From the NCBI RefSeq assembly GCF_007859955.1, contig NZ_SJPR01000002.1:172353-236352 (forward strand): DNA of 64,000 nucleotides. The letters are read 5' to 3'. The notes below the pieces were generated by a model. That model was given only the letters and a program-made list of their open reading frames with translations. It did no database searches and had not been told where the DNA came from. A program made the position numbers and the translations under genes. This document shows, one piece after another, positions 9,395 to 17,921 of the stretch (the first letter of the stretch is position 1; the number at the start of each line of letters is the position of its first letter). Origin of the DNA: Botrimarina colliarenosi. GTDB taxonomy: Bacteria; Planctomycetota; Planctomycetia; Pirellulales; Lacipirellulaceae.

Positions 9395-9406
9395 CAAGCC
9401 CTCACA

Positions 9407-9838
9407 ATGAAGTCACGGATAGATCATCGGTCCCCACTGTCTTTGCTCGTGTCGGCCAGTTGCCTCCTGCTGGTCGCTGGCTGCGACGGACCCGCGCGGG
9501 TAAAGGTGTCGGGCCGAGTTTCCCGCACTGACGGCGCCCCAGTCGCCAGCGCTCGCGTCCTATTTCGATCGCAGGAAACGGGTAGTTCCGCGAATGGTAT
9601 AACCAACGCCGAAGGGCACTACGAGTTGGGGGGGCTAAAAAAGGGAGACGGGGTGCCCCCGGGGCGCTACCAAGTCGCCATCAACGAGAGTCGCGGCGGC
9701 TGGGACAACCCGAAGCCTCGGACAATCAACGCCGTCTACGAAAGCCCGACGACATCGGGACTTGAATGTGTCGTCGAAGCGTCCGCCCGGTCGCAGGTCT
9801 ACGACCTTGAGCTAAAGCCTCCTAGCAAGACCAAGTGA
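9407..9838 (+). CDS. Small lipoprotein with carboxypeptidase-regulatory-like domain
   Basis: A 143-residue lipoprotein. The N-terminus has a lipobox, LLVAGC, giving a lipid-modified Cys near residue 26. It is followed by one beta-sandwich of the carboxypeptidase regulatory-like (transthyretin-like) type: VKVSGRVSRTDGAPVASARVLFR, then NAEGHYELGGLKKGDGVPPGRYQVAI. Such proteins very often sit directly behind DUF1559 genes in planctomycetes, and here only 12 bp separate the two. A role in surface assembly or binding is likely but unknown. The stop is followed after 39 bp by the PEP-CTERM gene at 9878. Confidence 0.8.
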   Translation: MKSRIDHRSPLSLLVSASCLLLVAGCDGPARVKVSGRVSRTDGAPVASARVLFRSQETGSSANGITNAEGHYELGGLKKGDGVPPGRYQVAINESRGGWDNPKPRTINAVYESPTTSGLECVVEASARSQVYDLELKPPSKTK

Positions 9839-9877
9839 AAGCTGTACTTATCTCACTGCAACCTCGGAGTTTCTGCG

Positions 9878-11626
9878 ATGTCCTCTTCTGCTAGTCACTT
9901 CTTAAGGCTTTTAACCGCATCCGTCGCGATATCCGCAACCCACGGCGCTTTGGCCGCCGTCAACTTTGTCGGAACGCCGAGCCCCGCCGCCAACGGAGAC
10001 TTTAACAATGATGGCGTCGTTGATTCGGCAGACTACACCGTCTGGCGAGACAACGATGGCGGCAGTACCGCTTTGCCGAACGACAACGGATTAGGGACGC
10101 CGATCGGGGGCGGCCACTACTCACTCTGGAGTGGTAATTACGGGGCGGTAGGCGGCACCGGCTCCACTCTTGCGTTTGAGAACCCGCTGAATTGGGACCC
10201 CTCCAATTTTGATCCGGTACCTGTGGCTGGTGTCGAATCAACCCCTCCCGGACGTGATTCCATCTGGTTTATCGACGGCAACTCTGAAGACATCACCGTC
10301 GTCCTTACCGATGAGCGAACAGGTGAGAACGGAACGGAGCAGATGGGGACTTTTGCGTTTGGCGGCGAGTCCGGCACTGACGACTTCAACGCAAAGACGA
10401 CAGTAATCTTCAACAACAGCGTGACACTGACGGCGATCGAGCGCAATTCGAGTGGCGAGCCAACCGGTACGGTGAGCGGCACCCGTCCCATACGGCTCGG
10501 CCGAGAAAACATCAATCCAATCGGCACCCTTGCCGGAGGCACCACAGAGACTGCGCCGTGGGCGATTCTCAAGCAGACGCACGGAACCCTGCAGTACGTA
10601 CCTGAAGTTCCGGCCAACAATGCGACAATTGATTTCTCTCGAGACAAACCCAACTCGGCAGGTGCTCTCTACGAGATTAGTGGCGACGCGGTTCTGAATT
10701 TACACGGCGCGATTCGTCTCGGTGATCGCGATAACGGTGGATCCCGCACCACACCTGGCGCTATCTTCCGCACCCGAGGCTCGGACGCCACGGTCAATGT
10801 CGAAGACTACTGGAATGAGAGCCGTCTCGGGCTTTGGGACCACGACAACGACATCACTTCTGATAATCCGTTGGGAGTTACCCGCATGAATCTGGGCAAA
10901 TTCGTTACGGAGTTCGTCCTCGACGCGAACGGAGCTTCAACGGTTGTCGTGAACGACGAGCTACGCCTCGGCCGCTCAGAAGACCTCGAAGGGAACCGTG
11001 AGTTTGGTTATGCGTTCCTAAGAATCAAGCTTTCCGAGCCGACGACCGCCGGTTCCGGAGCCGTTGGTTCTGGTGACGAGATCGTCCTGTTCCAAGCCGA
11101 TCGTATCACGTCGGCGATTGATGTCGACAACGACCCGCAAGTGGAGAGCGGTGAGATTGAGGCAGGGCGATTCTTTGATCCCGATCGGGCTGGATTCAAT
11201 TCTGGCGGCACCGCGATGTTGCCGCACGCCGGTCTTTGGGAAGGTTCCAAAGTACGTGCCGACTACGCTGGTGCTGCCTACGAGTGGACGATCAATTACT
11301 TCGACTCAGACGACGATAGCATCGTTGTCGACGCGGTAACGTTAAGCGACTTGGTCGTAACGGGAACGCCAGGCGATTTGAGTGGCAACGGCGTCCTCGG
11401 GGCCGAAGATCGGTCGTTGCTAGTGAGCATGATTGCTTCCCCACCGAGTATTGCGATCGCCACGGCTCAAAACCTCTTCGACCTCAATGCAGACGATGCC
11501 GTTGACGCCATGGACTTGGCCGCGTTTGACGCGAACTTCGGGATGCCGGCTGTTGCTGTACCCGAGCCGGGCGCCTTGGCCCTCCTGCTGCTGGCCGGGG
11601 CCGCCATTGCGGCCTGTCGTCGCTAG
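9878..11626 (+). CDS. PEP-CTERM protein with N- and C-terminal dockerin-like modules
   Basis: A 582-residue exported protein with no recognised catalytic domain. GGAG lies about 9 bases before the ATG. After a signal peptide ending near GALAAV comes a dockerin-like calcium-binding module directly at the mature N-terminus: GDFNNDGVVDSADYTVWRDN...YSLWSGNYGAVGG. A beta-rich middle (roughly residues 90-480) follows. A second Asp-rich pair (GDLSGNGVLGAEDRSLL, LFDLNADDAVDAMDLAAFDANFG) then precedes the PEP-CTERM tail (VAVPEPGALALLLLAG...ACRR). The protein is predicted to be exported, sorted by an exosortase and placed at the surface or in the matrix. It is the last gene before a strong terminator. 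Confidence 0.75.
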   Translation: MSSSASHFLRLLTASVAISATHGALAAVNFVGTPSPAANGDFNNDGVVDSADYTVWRDNDGGSTALPNDNGLGTPIGGGHYSLWSGNYGAVGGTGSTLAFENPLNWDPSNFDPVPVAGVESTPPGRDSIWFIDGNSEDITVVLTDERTGENGTEQMGTFAFGGESGTDDFNAKTTVIFNNSVTLTAIERNSSGEPTGTVSGTRPIRLGRENINPIGTLAGGTTETAPWAILKQTHGTLQYVPEVPANNATIDFSRDKPNSAGALYEISGDAVLNLHGAIRLGDRDNGGSRTTPGAIFRTRGSDATVNVEDYWNESRLGLWDHDNDITSDNPLGVTRMNLGKFVTEFVLDANGASTVVVNDELRLGRSEDLEGNREFGYAFLRIKLSEPTTAGSGAVGSGDEIVLFQADRITSAIDVDNDPQVESGEIEAGRFFDPDRAGFNSGGTAMLPHAGLWEGSKVRADYAGAAYEWTINYFDSDDDSIVVDAVTLSDLVVTGTPGDLSGNGVLGAEDRSLLVSMIASPPSIAIATAQNLFDLNADDAVDAMDLAAFDANFGMPAVAVPEPGALALLLLAGAAIAACRR

Positions 11627-11659
11627 TTGAACGACTGTCAGTCGCCTGACTAACGGTCC

Positions 11660-11698
11660 GGCGGCAGCCCTTGGGGTGGGGGCTGCCGCCGTTTTTTT
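11660..11698 (+). terminator. Strong Rho-independent terminator
   Basis: A perfect 11-bp stem (GGCGGCAGCCC and GGGCTGCCGCC) with a 9-base loop is followed by G and seven T. It begins about 34 bases after the stop of the PEP-CTERM gene and closes the DUF1559/lipoprotein/PEP-CTERM transcription unit before the GH28 gene. Confidence 0.93.
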
Positions 11699-11735
11699 GC
11701 TAACTTGATTACATTGCTCTGCTCAGGAACTTCCC

Positions 11736-13106
11736 ATGTCGCTGTGTCGTCGCCTTGTCGCGATCTCCTTGCCGTCGTCCATCCCGATGTGGTTGCTAGG
11801 GCTCTGGCTCGTTTCGGCGCCTTGTTGCCTCGGCGCCCCGGGGTGGGACGACGTCCCGGCGATCTTGGCCTCGATTGTCGAGCCAACCTTCGCCGACCGC
11901 GACTTTGCGGTGACGGACTACGGCGCCAAGGAAGGGAGCAAGACCGACTGTCGCCAGGCGATCGCCGACGCCATCAAAGCGTGCCACGACGCGGGGGGGG
12001 GCCGGGTCGTCGTGCCATCAGGCGAATGGTTCTGCCGAGGGCCGGTTCACTTGCTGTCGAACGTGAACCTCCATCTCGCCGAGGGCGCTACGCTGCAGTT
12101 CAGCAACAAGGCCGAGGACTTTCTGCCGGCGGTCCTGACGCGGTTTGAGGGGACCGAGGTGATGACCTACTCGCCCCCGATCTATGCGCTCGACCAGCAC
12201 GACATCGCCGTCACCGGGAAGGGCACGATCGACGGCGGCGCCGACGACGATCACTGGTGGGAGTGGAAGCAGAGCGGCTCGAAGGACATCAAGCGGCTCG
12301 GCGCGATGGCCGAGGCGGGCGTCCCGCCGGCAGAACGCCAGTTCGGCGGGACCCAGCTGCGCGTCAACTTCGTGCAGCCCTACCGCTGCGAGCGGGTGCT
12401 GATCGAAGGGATCACGGTCCACCGATCTCCCATGTGGTGTCTCAACCCGGTGCTCTGCAAGAGCGTCACGGTCCGCGGCGTGACGGTCGATAGCCACGGG
12501 CCGAACAACGATGGCTGCAATCCCGAGGCGTGCAGCGGTGTGCTGATCGAGAAGTGCTTCTTCGACACCGGCGACGACTGCATCGCGATCAAGTCGGGCC
12601 GCAACGCCGACGGCCGCCGCGTCGGCCGGCCGAGCGAGAACATCGTCGTCCGTGGTTGCACGATGCGTGACGGCCACGGCGGCGTCGTCCTCGGCAGCGA
12701 GATGTCTGGCGGCATTGAGAACGTCTTCGTCGAGGACTGCGACATGGACTCGCCCCACCTCGAGCGGGCGATCCGGCTGAAGAGCAACTCGATGCGTGGC
12801 GGCTACCTCCGCAACATGCAAGTCCGGAATATCAGAGTGGGCGAGGTGAGCGACGCCGTCTTCCGGGTCAACCTTGTTTACAGCGAGCCCGAGTCGGGCC
12901 CTTACCCGCCCGCAGTGAGCGACGTCGTCCTCGAGAACATCACCGCCGAGAAGTGCAAACGCCCGATGCACCTCGTCGGGCTCCCCGAGTCGCCGATCCG
13001 CGGCCTCACGGTTCGGAATTGTCGATTTGGCGGCGCGAAGCAGCCCAGCCTGATCGAGCACGTCGAATCGCTCACGCTCGAGAACTACACGCAGCCGGAA
13101 GACTGA
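11736..13106 (+). CDS. Exported GH28 polygalacturonase-type glycoside hydrolase
   Basis: A 456-residue exported parallel beta-helix enzyme. A signal peptide covers about residues 1-33 (ends CCLGAPG). FAVTDYGAKEGSKTDCRQAIADAIKAC is the classic GH28 start, followed by [12 protein letters not shown]. All catalytic motifs are present: NNDGCNPE (D259), GDDCIAIKSGR (D280, D281), GHGGVVLGSE (H314) and RLK (R347, K349). It is expected to hydrolyse alpha-1,4-galacturonic linkages of de-esterified pectin. It lies just behind a terminator and ends 3 bp before the convergent CE8-CE12 gene, which would supply de-esterified substrate. Endo or exo action cannot be told from sequence alone. Confidence 0.92.
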   Translation: MSLCRRLVAISLPSSIPMWLLGLWLVSAPCCLGAPGWDDVPAILASIVEPTFADRDFAVTDYGAKEGSKTDCRQAIADAIKACHDAGGGRVVVPSGEWFCRGPVHLLSNVNLHLAEGATLQFSNKAEDFLPAVLTRFEGTEVMTYSPPIYALDQHDIAVTGKGTIDGGADDDHWWEWKQSGSKDIKRLGAMAEAGVPPAERQFGGTQLRVNFVQPYRCERVLIEGITVHRSPMWCLNPVLCKSVTVRGVTVDSHGPNNDGCNPEACSGVLIEKCFFDTGDDCIAIKSGRNADGRRVGRPSENIVVRGCTMRDGHGGVVLGSEMSGGIENVFVEDCDMDSPHLERAIRLKSNSMRGGYLRNMQVRNIRVGEVSDAVFRVNLVYSEPESGPYPPAVSDVVLENITAEKCKRPMHLVGLPESPIRGLTVRNCRFGGAKQPSLIEHVESLTLENYTQPED

Positions 13107-13109
13107 CCG

Positions 13110-15026
13110 TTAAGGCCGCTCACGCAGGGCGTCCGTCTCGACCATCGGGGCGAGCTCTGGGCAGACGTCCCGCAAGTCCTTGGCCACGATGGCCGCGACG
13201 CGGCGGGCGCCCGCCGGCGTGAAGTGCGTCCGGTCGCCGACGGGCTGCATCCAGTCGCTCGAGCTCTCTCCGAGCCGGTCGAACAGCTCGCGGGTCAAGC
13301 GGTTCAAGTCGATGGCCGGAACGCCGACTTCCGCGGCGACAGCGAGCGCCGCCTCGGCGTAGGGCCGGTTGCCACCGTCGGCCGTGACGACGCCCTGATC
13401 GGTGTAGAAGCGGCGTGTGGTCGGCGTCACCAAGATCGGCGTGGCGCCCGCCGCACGGGCGTCGGCGACGTAACGGCGGAGGTTCTCGCGGTAGTCACCA
13501 CCGACGGCGGGGTCGGTTTCACGCTCGGGGCCTTTGCCCGGGTTGTCGTTGTGGCCGAACTGGATGAACACGTAGTCCGGCTTGGTCTGCAGCCCGGCGT
13601 CCCAGTGGCCTTCGGCTCGAAAGCTCTTTGAGCTCCGCCCACCGCGGGCGAAGTTCGCGACGACAACACGGTCGTCGAACATCCGCGGCAGCGCCCGACC
13701 CCAGCCCTGACTCGGGCTGGTGGCGGGATAGTCCGCCACCGTCGAGTCACCGACAAGCAAGATCGTAACGGTCTTGCGAGGACGAGACTTCGGCAGTTCT
13801 TGCGACCTGACGAAGCGGGGTTCGAGCGATGCAACAAGCCCATAGATCGCCTGCGGATCGCCAGGATCGAGGGTTTGGGGAGGTGATTCGATGGATCCGC
13901 CGCGATAGACGAGACGACGCGACCCGGCGCCACTTGCGTAAGCCGCAACGGTCGCGTCGGCGCGCTGGACAACCGACTCCGCCCCCCCAGCGACGGGCTC
14001 GCTGAAGTCGACATGGACCTCATCGTCGGCGGTCTCGACACCGACCACCGCGGGCGCCGCGGTGCTCTCCGGGTCCCAGTCGTTGGCAAAGGTCCACGCG
14101 GCGTCGATCGTGCCGGCGTCCGGCGCGCCGGCGGCGGTCGCCAGGTTGTCGCGGTGCCAGGCATAATCGCCGCCCTTCCGGTGGCAATTGTCGAAGTACT
14201 TCCGTTCGTAGGGCGCCCGGTCGACACCGGGCGGCAGGTCCTTGACCGTCAGGATCGGCTTGTCGGCCAAGTTCTCGCCGAACTCGCAGTCGAGCAGATA
14301 GAACTGCGCAGGGTAGTGGTTGCGGCCGAGCCAGAACTGCTCCACACCGTCGAACCGGCAGCCCCGCAGGACGAACTTCATGTCGGGGTCCATGTGGCCG
14401 TCGTGCCAGATCGCGGCGCTGGTGGTGGGGCACTCGAAGTAGCAATCGCGGGCGTAGCACCAACCCCGCGGGCAGACGAAATCGACCCCACCCCGGAAGC
14501 GGCAACTCCGGTGGTAATAGCGCCCGAACGGCGTGTTCCAGAGCGAGAGCGTATCGCCCCCTTCGCTGAGGACGTCGCAATCGCGGAGGATCATCCTGTC
14601 GGGCTGGCCATAGACGGCGAAGGCGTGTTCGCGGCTGGTCTGGGTGTTCTCGATGGTGAGGTTCTCGACGACGAGGTCTTTTCCAAAGACGTTGAGCACC
14701 GCGGGTCCCGCCGCGTCGTACCGGCGGTCGTACTCGGACCGGGGCGCGTTGTAGGCGAGACGCGTCCCCTGGCGACTCTCGCCCCGCAGCGTGACGCCGT
14801 CTTGGTCGATCCGAACCTTTTCGCCATAGAAGCCGTCGGCGATTTCGATGACGACCCGCTCGGTGGTGTCGGCGGGAAGGGTGTCGATCGCCGCCTGGAT
14901 CGTGGGGAACACGCCGGGCTTGGTGGAACCGGCCTCCACTCGCAGGGTTCGCGGGGCCCCCGCCGCCGGCCCCTGGGCGATCCCAACAAGCGTCAGCGCC
15001 AAGGCAATTCTAAGTGATTTCGACAT
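13110..15026 (-). CDS. Two-domain pectin esterase: CE8 pectinesterase fused to CE12 acetylesterase
   Basis: A 638-residue exported enzyme. ATG 15026 gives a clean signal peptide (MSKSLRIALALTLVGIAQGPAAGA); ATG 15035 is an alternative. Residues about 28-290 form a CE8 beta-helix. The motifs are degenerate, but the three key residues are kept: GDTLSLWN (D158, usually QDTL), GGVDFVCPRG (D182, usually DFIFG) and LGRNHYP (R235). Residues about 325-405 are a linker or beta domain. Residues about 415-635 are an SGNH esterase of CE12 type: GDSTVADY (S428), GGRSS (G463), GHND (N493) and DRTHFTPAG (D598, H601). The expected role is removal of methyl and acetyl esters from pectin before GH28 and PL1 attack. 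It is divergent from the XylR-type regulator gene. Confidence 0.88.
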   Translation of the reverse strand: MSKSLRIALALTLVGIAQGPAAGAPRTLRVEAGSTKPGVFPTIQAAIDTLPADTTERVVIEIADGFYGEKVRIDQDGVTLRGESRQGTRLAYNAPRSEYDRRYDAAGPAVLNVFGKDLVVENLTIENTQTSREHAFAVYGQPDRMILRDCDVLSEGGDTLSLWNTPFGRYYHRSCRFRGGVDFVCPRGWCYARDCYFECPTTSAAIWHDGHMDPDMKFVLRGCRFDGVEQFWLGRNHYPAQFYLLDCEFGENLADKPILTVKDLPPGVDRAPYERKYFDNCHRKGGDYAWHRDNLATAAGAPDAGTIDAAWTFANDWDPESTAAPAVVGVETADDEVHVDFSEPVAGGAESVVQRADATVAAYASGAGSRRLVYRGGSIESPPQTLDPGDPQAIYGLVASLEPRFVRSQELPKSRPRKTVTILLVGDSTVADYPATSPSQGWGRALPRMFDDRVVVANFARGGRSSKSFRAEGHWDAGLQTKPDYVFIQFGHNDNPGKGPERETDPAVGGDYRENLRRYVADARAAGATPILVTPTTRRFYTDQGVVTADGGNRPYAEAALAVAAEVGVPAIDLNRLTRELFDRLGESSSDWMQPVGDRTHFTPAGARRVAAIVAKDLRDVCPELAPMVETDALRERP

Positions 15027-15233
15027 ATTTCCCATTGAGAAGGGGGTGGCGCCGGCCCGCGATGGGGGCTCCACGCCAGCGGAAGAAGGGGGCTTCGCGA
15101 CGAGTGGGGATTTGGGTCTTTGAGCGCCCGTAGATATCCTAGGAAACCGCTATTCTAGCCACGGCGGACGCAAAGGCCGGTTCCGATCTTGCAAACCTCA
15201 GCGCCAATGTCGCAAGAAGCCTTACGCTACGCG

Positions 15234-15270
15234 TCACTTACAGTCAGCGCGATCCTTTTCACTTACGGTC
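15234..15270 (+). promoter_or_regulatory. Direct repeat just upstream of the XylR-type gene, possible operator
   Basis: TCACTTACAGTC (15234-15245) and TCACTTACGGTC (15259-15270) differ at one base and start 25 bp apart. The second copy ends four bases before the GTG start of the LacI/AraC regulator. AraC-family proteins commonly bind tandem half-sites, so this may be an autoregulatory site. It also lies between the regulator and the divergent CE8-CE12 gene. No promoter boxes were assigned. Confidence 0.35.
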
Positions 15271-15274
15271 GCTC

Positions 15275-16429
15275 GTGAGCGGTAGACAACAGATTGCCCT
15301 GGCGTTCCCTCGGGGGGCGCATCAAGAAACGTTCATCCACGGCGTCTTCCGCTACGCGGCGGAGCAAGGCCTCAATTGGTCGTATACGATCGCGCCCGAG
15401 GCGCTCGCCCTCTCGGTCCTCGATCTCGTCGATTGGCCGGGGGACGGGATCCTGGCGGCCCTCAACACGCTGGAAGAGAGCGAGTACGCCGCCGCGATGT
15501 CGCCCCCGGTGGTGAACATCTCGAGCGCCCTGCCGGTCTCGTCGGTGCCGCGGTCGATGGTCGACAACGTCGCGGTCGGCCGGATCGCGGCGGACCACCT
15601 CGTGACGCGCGGCCTGCGGAACTTCGCCTTCTACGGCCTTAAGGACATCGAGTACTCCAAGCGACGCTGGGTAGGATTCACCGAGCGGCTCGCCGAGTCG
15701 GGGTTCACCGCGACGAAGCACCTGGCGACCGCGACCTTCGGTTTCCGAGGCAAGGTCTGGCTCCGGCAGAACCAGCAGCTGACCGCGTGGCTCAAGACGC
15801 TCGAAATGCCGTGCGGCGTTTTTGCGGTGTCCGACTACCGCGCCCGGCACATCCTCGACGCCTGCCACCAAGTCGGCCTCGAGACCCCCCAGCAGGTCGC
15901 CGTGCTCGGGGTCGATAACGAGCACGTGATCTGCGAGCACATCACTCCCACGCTCAGCAGCGTCGCCCGCAACGACACGCTCGAAGGGTACCGCGCGGCC
16001 GATCTCCTCAATCGTTGCATGCGTGGCGAGACGCCGCCCGAGGGCGACGAGCTGGTACAGCCGCTCGAGGTCGTCTCGCGCGAGTCGACCTCCGCCTTTG
16101 CCGTCGGCGATCCCCGGCTTCGCAAGGCGCTGGAGTACCTGCTCGACAACATGACCGACCCGGTCACCGTCGAAGAGCTCGCCGAGCATGTCGACGTGTC
16201 GCGGCGGTGGCTGGAGTACGCCTTCCGCGACGCGTTGGGCGAAACCCCCTACCAGTACCTCCAGCGGCAACGACTCATCCGCGCGAAGCACTTGCTGACC
16301 GAGGAACGCGACGCCAAGGTCTATCGGATCGCCCAACGGTCGGGCTTCTCGTCGGTGAAGCAGCTCTCGACCGCGTTCCAAAAGGCGTTCGGCCTGACGC
16401 CCGGTGAGTATCGCAAGCTGCACGACTGA
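15275..16429 (+). CDS. XylR-type transcriptional regulator (LacI-like sensor plus AraC DNA-binding domain)
   Basis: A 384-residue cytoplasmic regulator starting at GTG. Residues about 5-265 resemble the periplasmic-binding-protein fold of LacI/XylR sensors: LAFPRGAHQETFIHGVFRYA, VNISSALP, VDNVAVGRIAADHLVTRGLRNFAFYG, CGVFAVSDYRARHILDACHQVGLETPQQVAVLGVDNE. Residues about 275-382 are an AraC-type double helix-turn-helix, with VTVEELAEHVDVSRRWLEYAFRDALGETPYQYL and KVYRIAQRSGFSSVKQLSTAFQKAFGLTPGEYRKL. E. coli XylR has the same layout and senses xylose. Here the neighbours suggest a pectin-derived sugar as ligand. It is divergent from the CE8-CE12 gene, with direct repeats next to its start. Confidence 0.9.
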   Translation: MSGRQQIALAFPRGAHQETFIHGVFRYAAEQGLNWSYTIAPEALALSVLDLVDWPGDGILAALNTLEESEYAAAMSPPVVNISSALPVSSVPRSMVDNVAVGRIAADHLVTRGLRNFAFYGLKDIEYSKRRWVGFTERLAESGFTATKHLATATFGFRGKVWLRQNQQLTAWLKTLEMPCGVFAVSDYRARHILDACHQVGLETPQQVAVLGVDNEHVICEHITPTLSSVARNDTLEGYRAADLLNRCMRGETPPEGDELVQPLEVVSRESTSAFAVGDPRLRKALEYLLDNMTDPVTVEELAEHVDVSRRWLEYAFRDALGETPYQYLQRQRLIRAKHLLTEERDAKVYRIAQRSGFSSVKQLSTAFQKAFGLTPGEYRKLHD

Positions 16430-16448
16430 GGGCGCTCGCCGCTGGCGC

Positions 16449-17921
16449 TTAAGCGAGCAGGTCGTGCATGACGTTGCCGTGGACGTCGGTGAGCCGGTAA
16501 TCGCGCCCCTGGAACCGGTAAGTCAGCCGCTCGTGGTCGAAACCGAGCAGGTGCAGCAGGGTCGCGTGCAAGTCGTGCACGTGGACGGGGTTTTCGGCGA
16601 CGTTGAATCCGAGGTCATCGGTCGAGCCGTAGACGAGGCCCGGCTTGACGCCGCCCCCCGCCATCCACATGGTGAAGGCGTTGGGGTGATGGTCGCGGCC
16701 GTCGTCGCCCCCTTCGACCATCGGCGTGCGGCCGAACTCACCGCACCAGATGACGAGGGTGTCGTCGAGCAAGCCGCGCTGCTTCAGATCGGCCACGAGC
16801 GCGGCGCATCCTTGGTCGGTATCGCGACAGTTCTGGACGAGGTCCTTCTTGAGGTCGCCGTGCTGGTCCCACGACTCATGGAAGAGTTGGACAAAACGGA
16901 CGCCACGCTCGACAAGCCGCCTCGCCAGCAAGCAATTCTTGGCGAAGGACGCCTCGCCCGGCTTGACGCCGTAGAGATCGAGCACGTGCTGTGGTTCGGA
17001 CTCGATCCCAACCGCCTCGGGCGCGCTCGACTGCATCCGGTACGCCATCTCGTAGGAGTTGATCCGGGTGGCGATCTCGGGGTCGCCCATCACGTCGAGA
17101 TTCTGCTGGTTGAGCGTGTTCACGGCGTCGATCGACGCCCGCTGCAGGGCAGGCGTCACACCGTCAGGGTTCGAAAGATACAGCACCGGGTCGCCAACGG
17201 TCCGGAACTCGACGCCGGTGTGGACGGTGGGCAGAAAGCCGGAACCCCAGTTGGCGGCGCCGGCGCTGGGGCCCTTCTTGCCCGAGTTGAAGACCACGAA
17301 CGCCGGCAGGTCGCACGACTCGCTCCCAAGTCCATAGGTCGTCCAGGCGCCGAACGACGGCCGACCGAACTGCTGCGAGCCGGTCTGCATCAGCAGCTGC
17401 GCGGGGGCGTGGTTGAAGGCGTCGGTGGTCGCGGATCGGACAAGGCAGAGGTCGTCGATGACCTTGGCGGTGTGCGGCAACAGCTCCGAAACCTCCAAGC
17501 CGTTCGCGCCGGCGGGGGCAAACTTGAACCGCGGCCCGAGCAGCTTCGAGCTCGGGTTGATGAACGCAGAGCGGTACCCCTTCAGCAACTCGGCCGGGGG
17601 GAGGGTGCCGTCGAGTCGCTGAAGCGTGGGCTTGTGATCCCACATCTCGAACTGACTCGGCCCGCCCCCCATGAAGAGCAGGATGACGTTCTTGGCCCGC
17701 GGCGTGTGATGCGGACGTTTCGGCGCTAGCGGATCGGCGGAAGAAGCGGCGAGGGCCTCGCCGCCGAGCAACGTCTGAAGCGCCGCCGCCCCGAGTCCCA
17801 CCCCGCACTGCTGCAAGAACCAACGCCGATTAACCGCGGCGGGGTCGCCCGTCGCGGGGGTGTAGCGGCCACAGGGGTAGGGGTTTGTCGCCATGCTCTC
17901 GTTGGGCTTTGCCGACGTCAT
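16449..17921 (-). CDS. DUF1501 protein (sulfatase-like fold), Tat-exported
   Basis: A 490-residue DUF1501 protein, a family related to alkaline phosphatase/sulfatase folds and abundant in planctomycetes. A twin-arginine-like leader ([24 protein letters not shown]) is seen near residues 31-53. The core shows [61 protein letters not shown] and the end [37 protein letters not shown]. Metal-site residues (E-x-G-R-T-P, D-H-H) are kept. The catalytic role is unknown. Its ATG overlaps the stop of the DUF1549/DUF1553 gene (ATGA), the usual pairing, which suggests that the two act together. Confidence 0.93.
   Translation of the reverse strand: MTSAKPNESMATNPYPCGRYTPATGDPAAVNRRWFLQQCGVGLGAAALQTLLGGEALAASSADPLAPKRPHHTPRAKNVILLFMGGGPSQFEMWDHKPTLQRLDGTLPPAELLKGYRSAFINPSSKLLGPRFKFAPAGANGLEVSELLPHTAKVIDDLCLVRSATTDAFNHAPAQLLMQTGSQQFGRPSFGAWTTYGLGSESCDLPAFVVFNSGKKGPSAGAANWGSGFLPTVHTGVEFRTVGDPVLYLSNPDGVTPALQRASIDAVNTLNQQNLDVMGDPEIATRINSYEMAYRMQSSAPEAVGIESEPQHVLDLYGVKPGEASFAKNCLLARRLVERGVRFVQLFHESWDQHGDLKKDLVQNCRDTDQGCAALVADLKQRGLLDDTLVIWCGEFGRTPMVEGGDDGRDHHPNAFTMWMAGGGVKPGLVYGSTDDLGFNVAENPVHVHDLHATLLHLLGFDHERLTYRFQGRDYRLTDVHGNVMHDLLA

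Noticed and set aside
15263..16423. Long minus-strand open frame opposite the XylR-type regulator
   Set aside because: It lacks recognisable motifs and is explained as a shadow of a high-GC gene whose plus-strand product has clear LacI/AraC domains.
16434..16462. Short inverted repeat GCTCGC/GCGAGC between the XylR-type and DUF1501 genes
   Set aside because: Long loop and no T-run; not enough for a terminator call.
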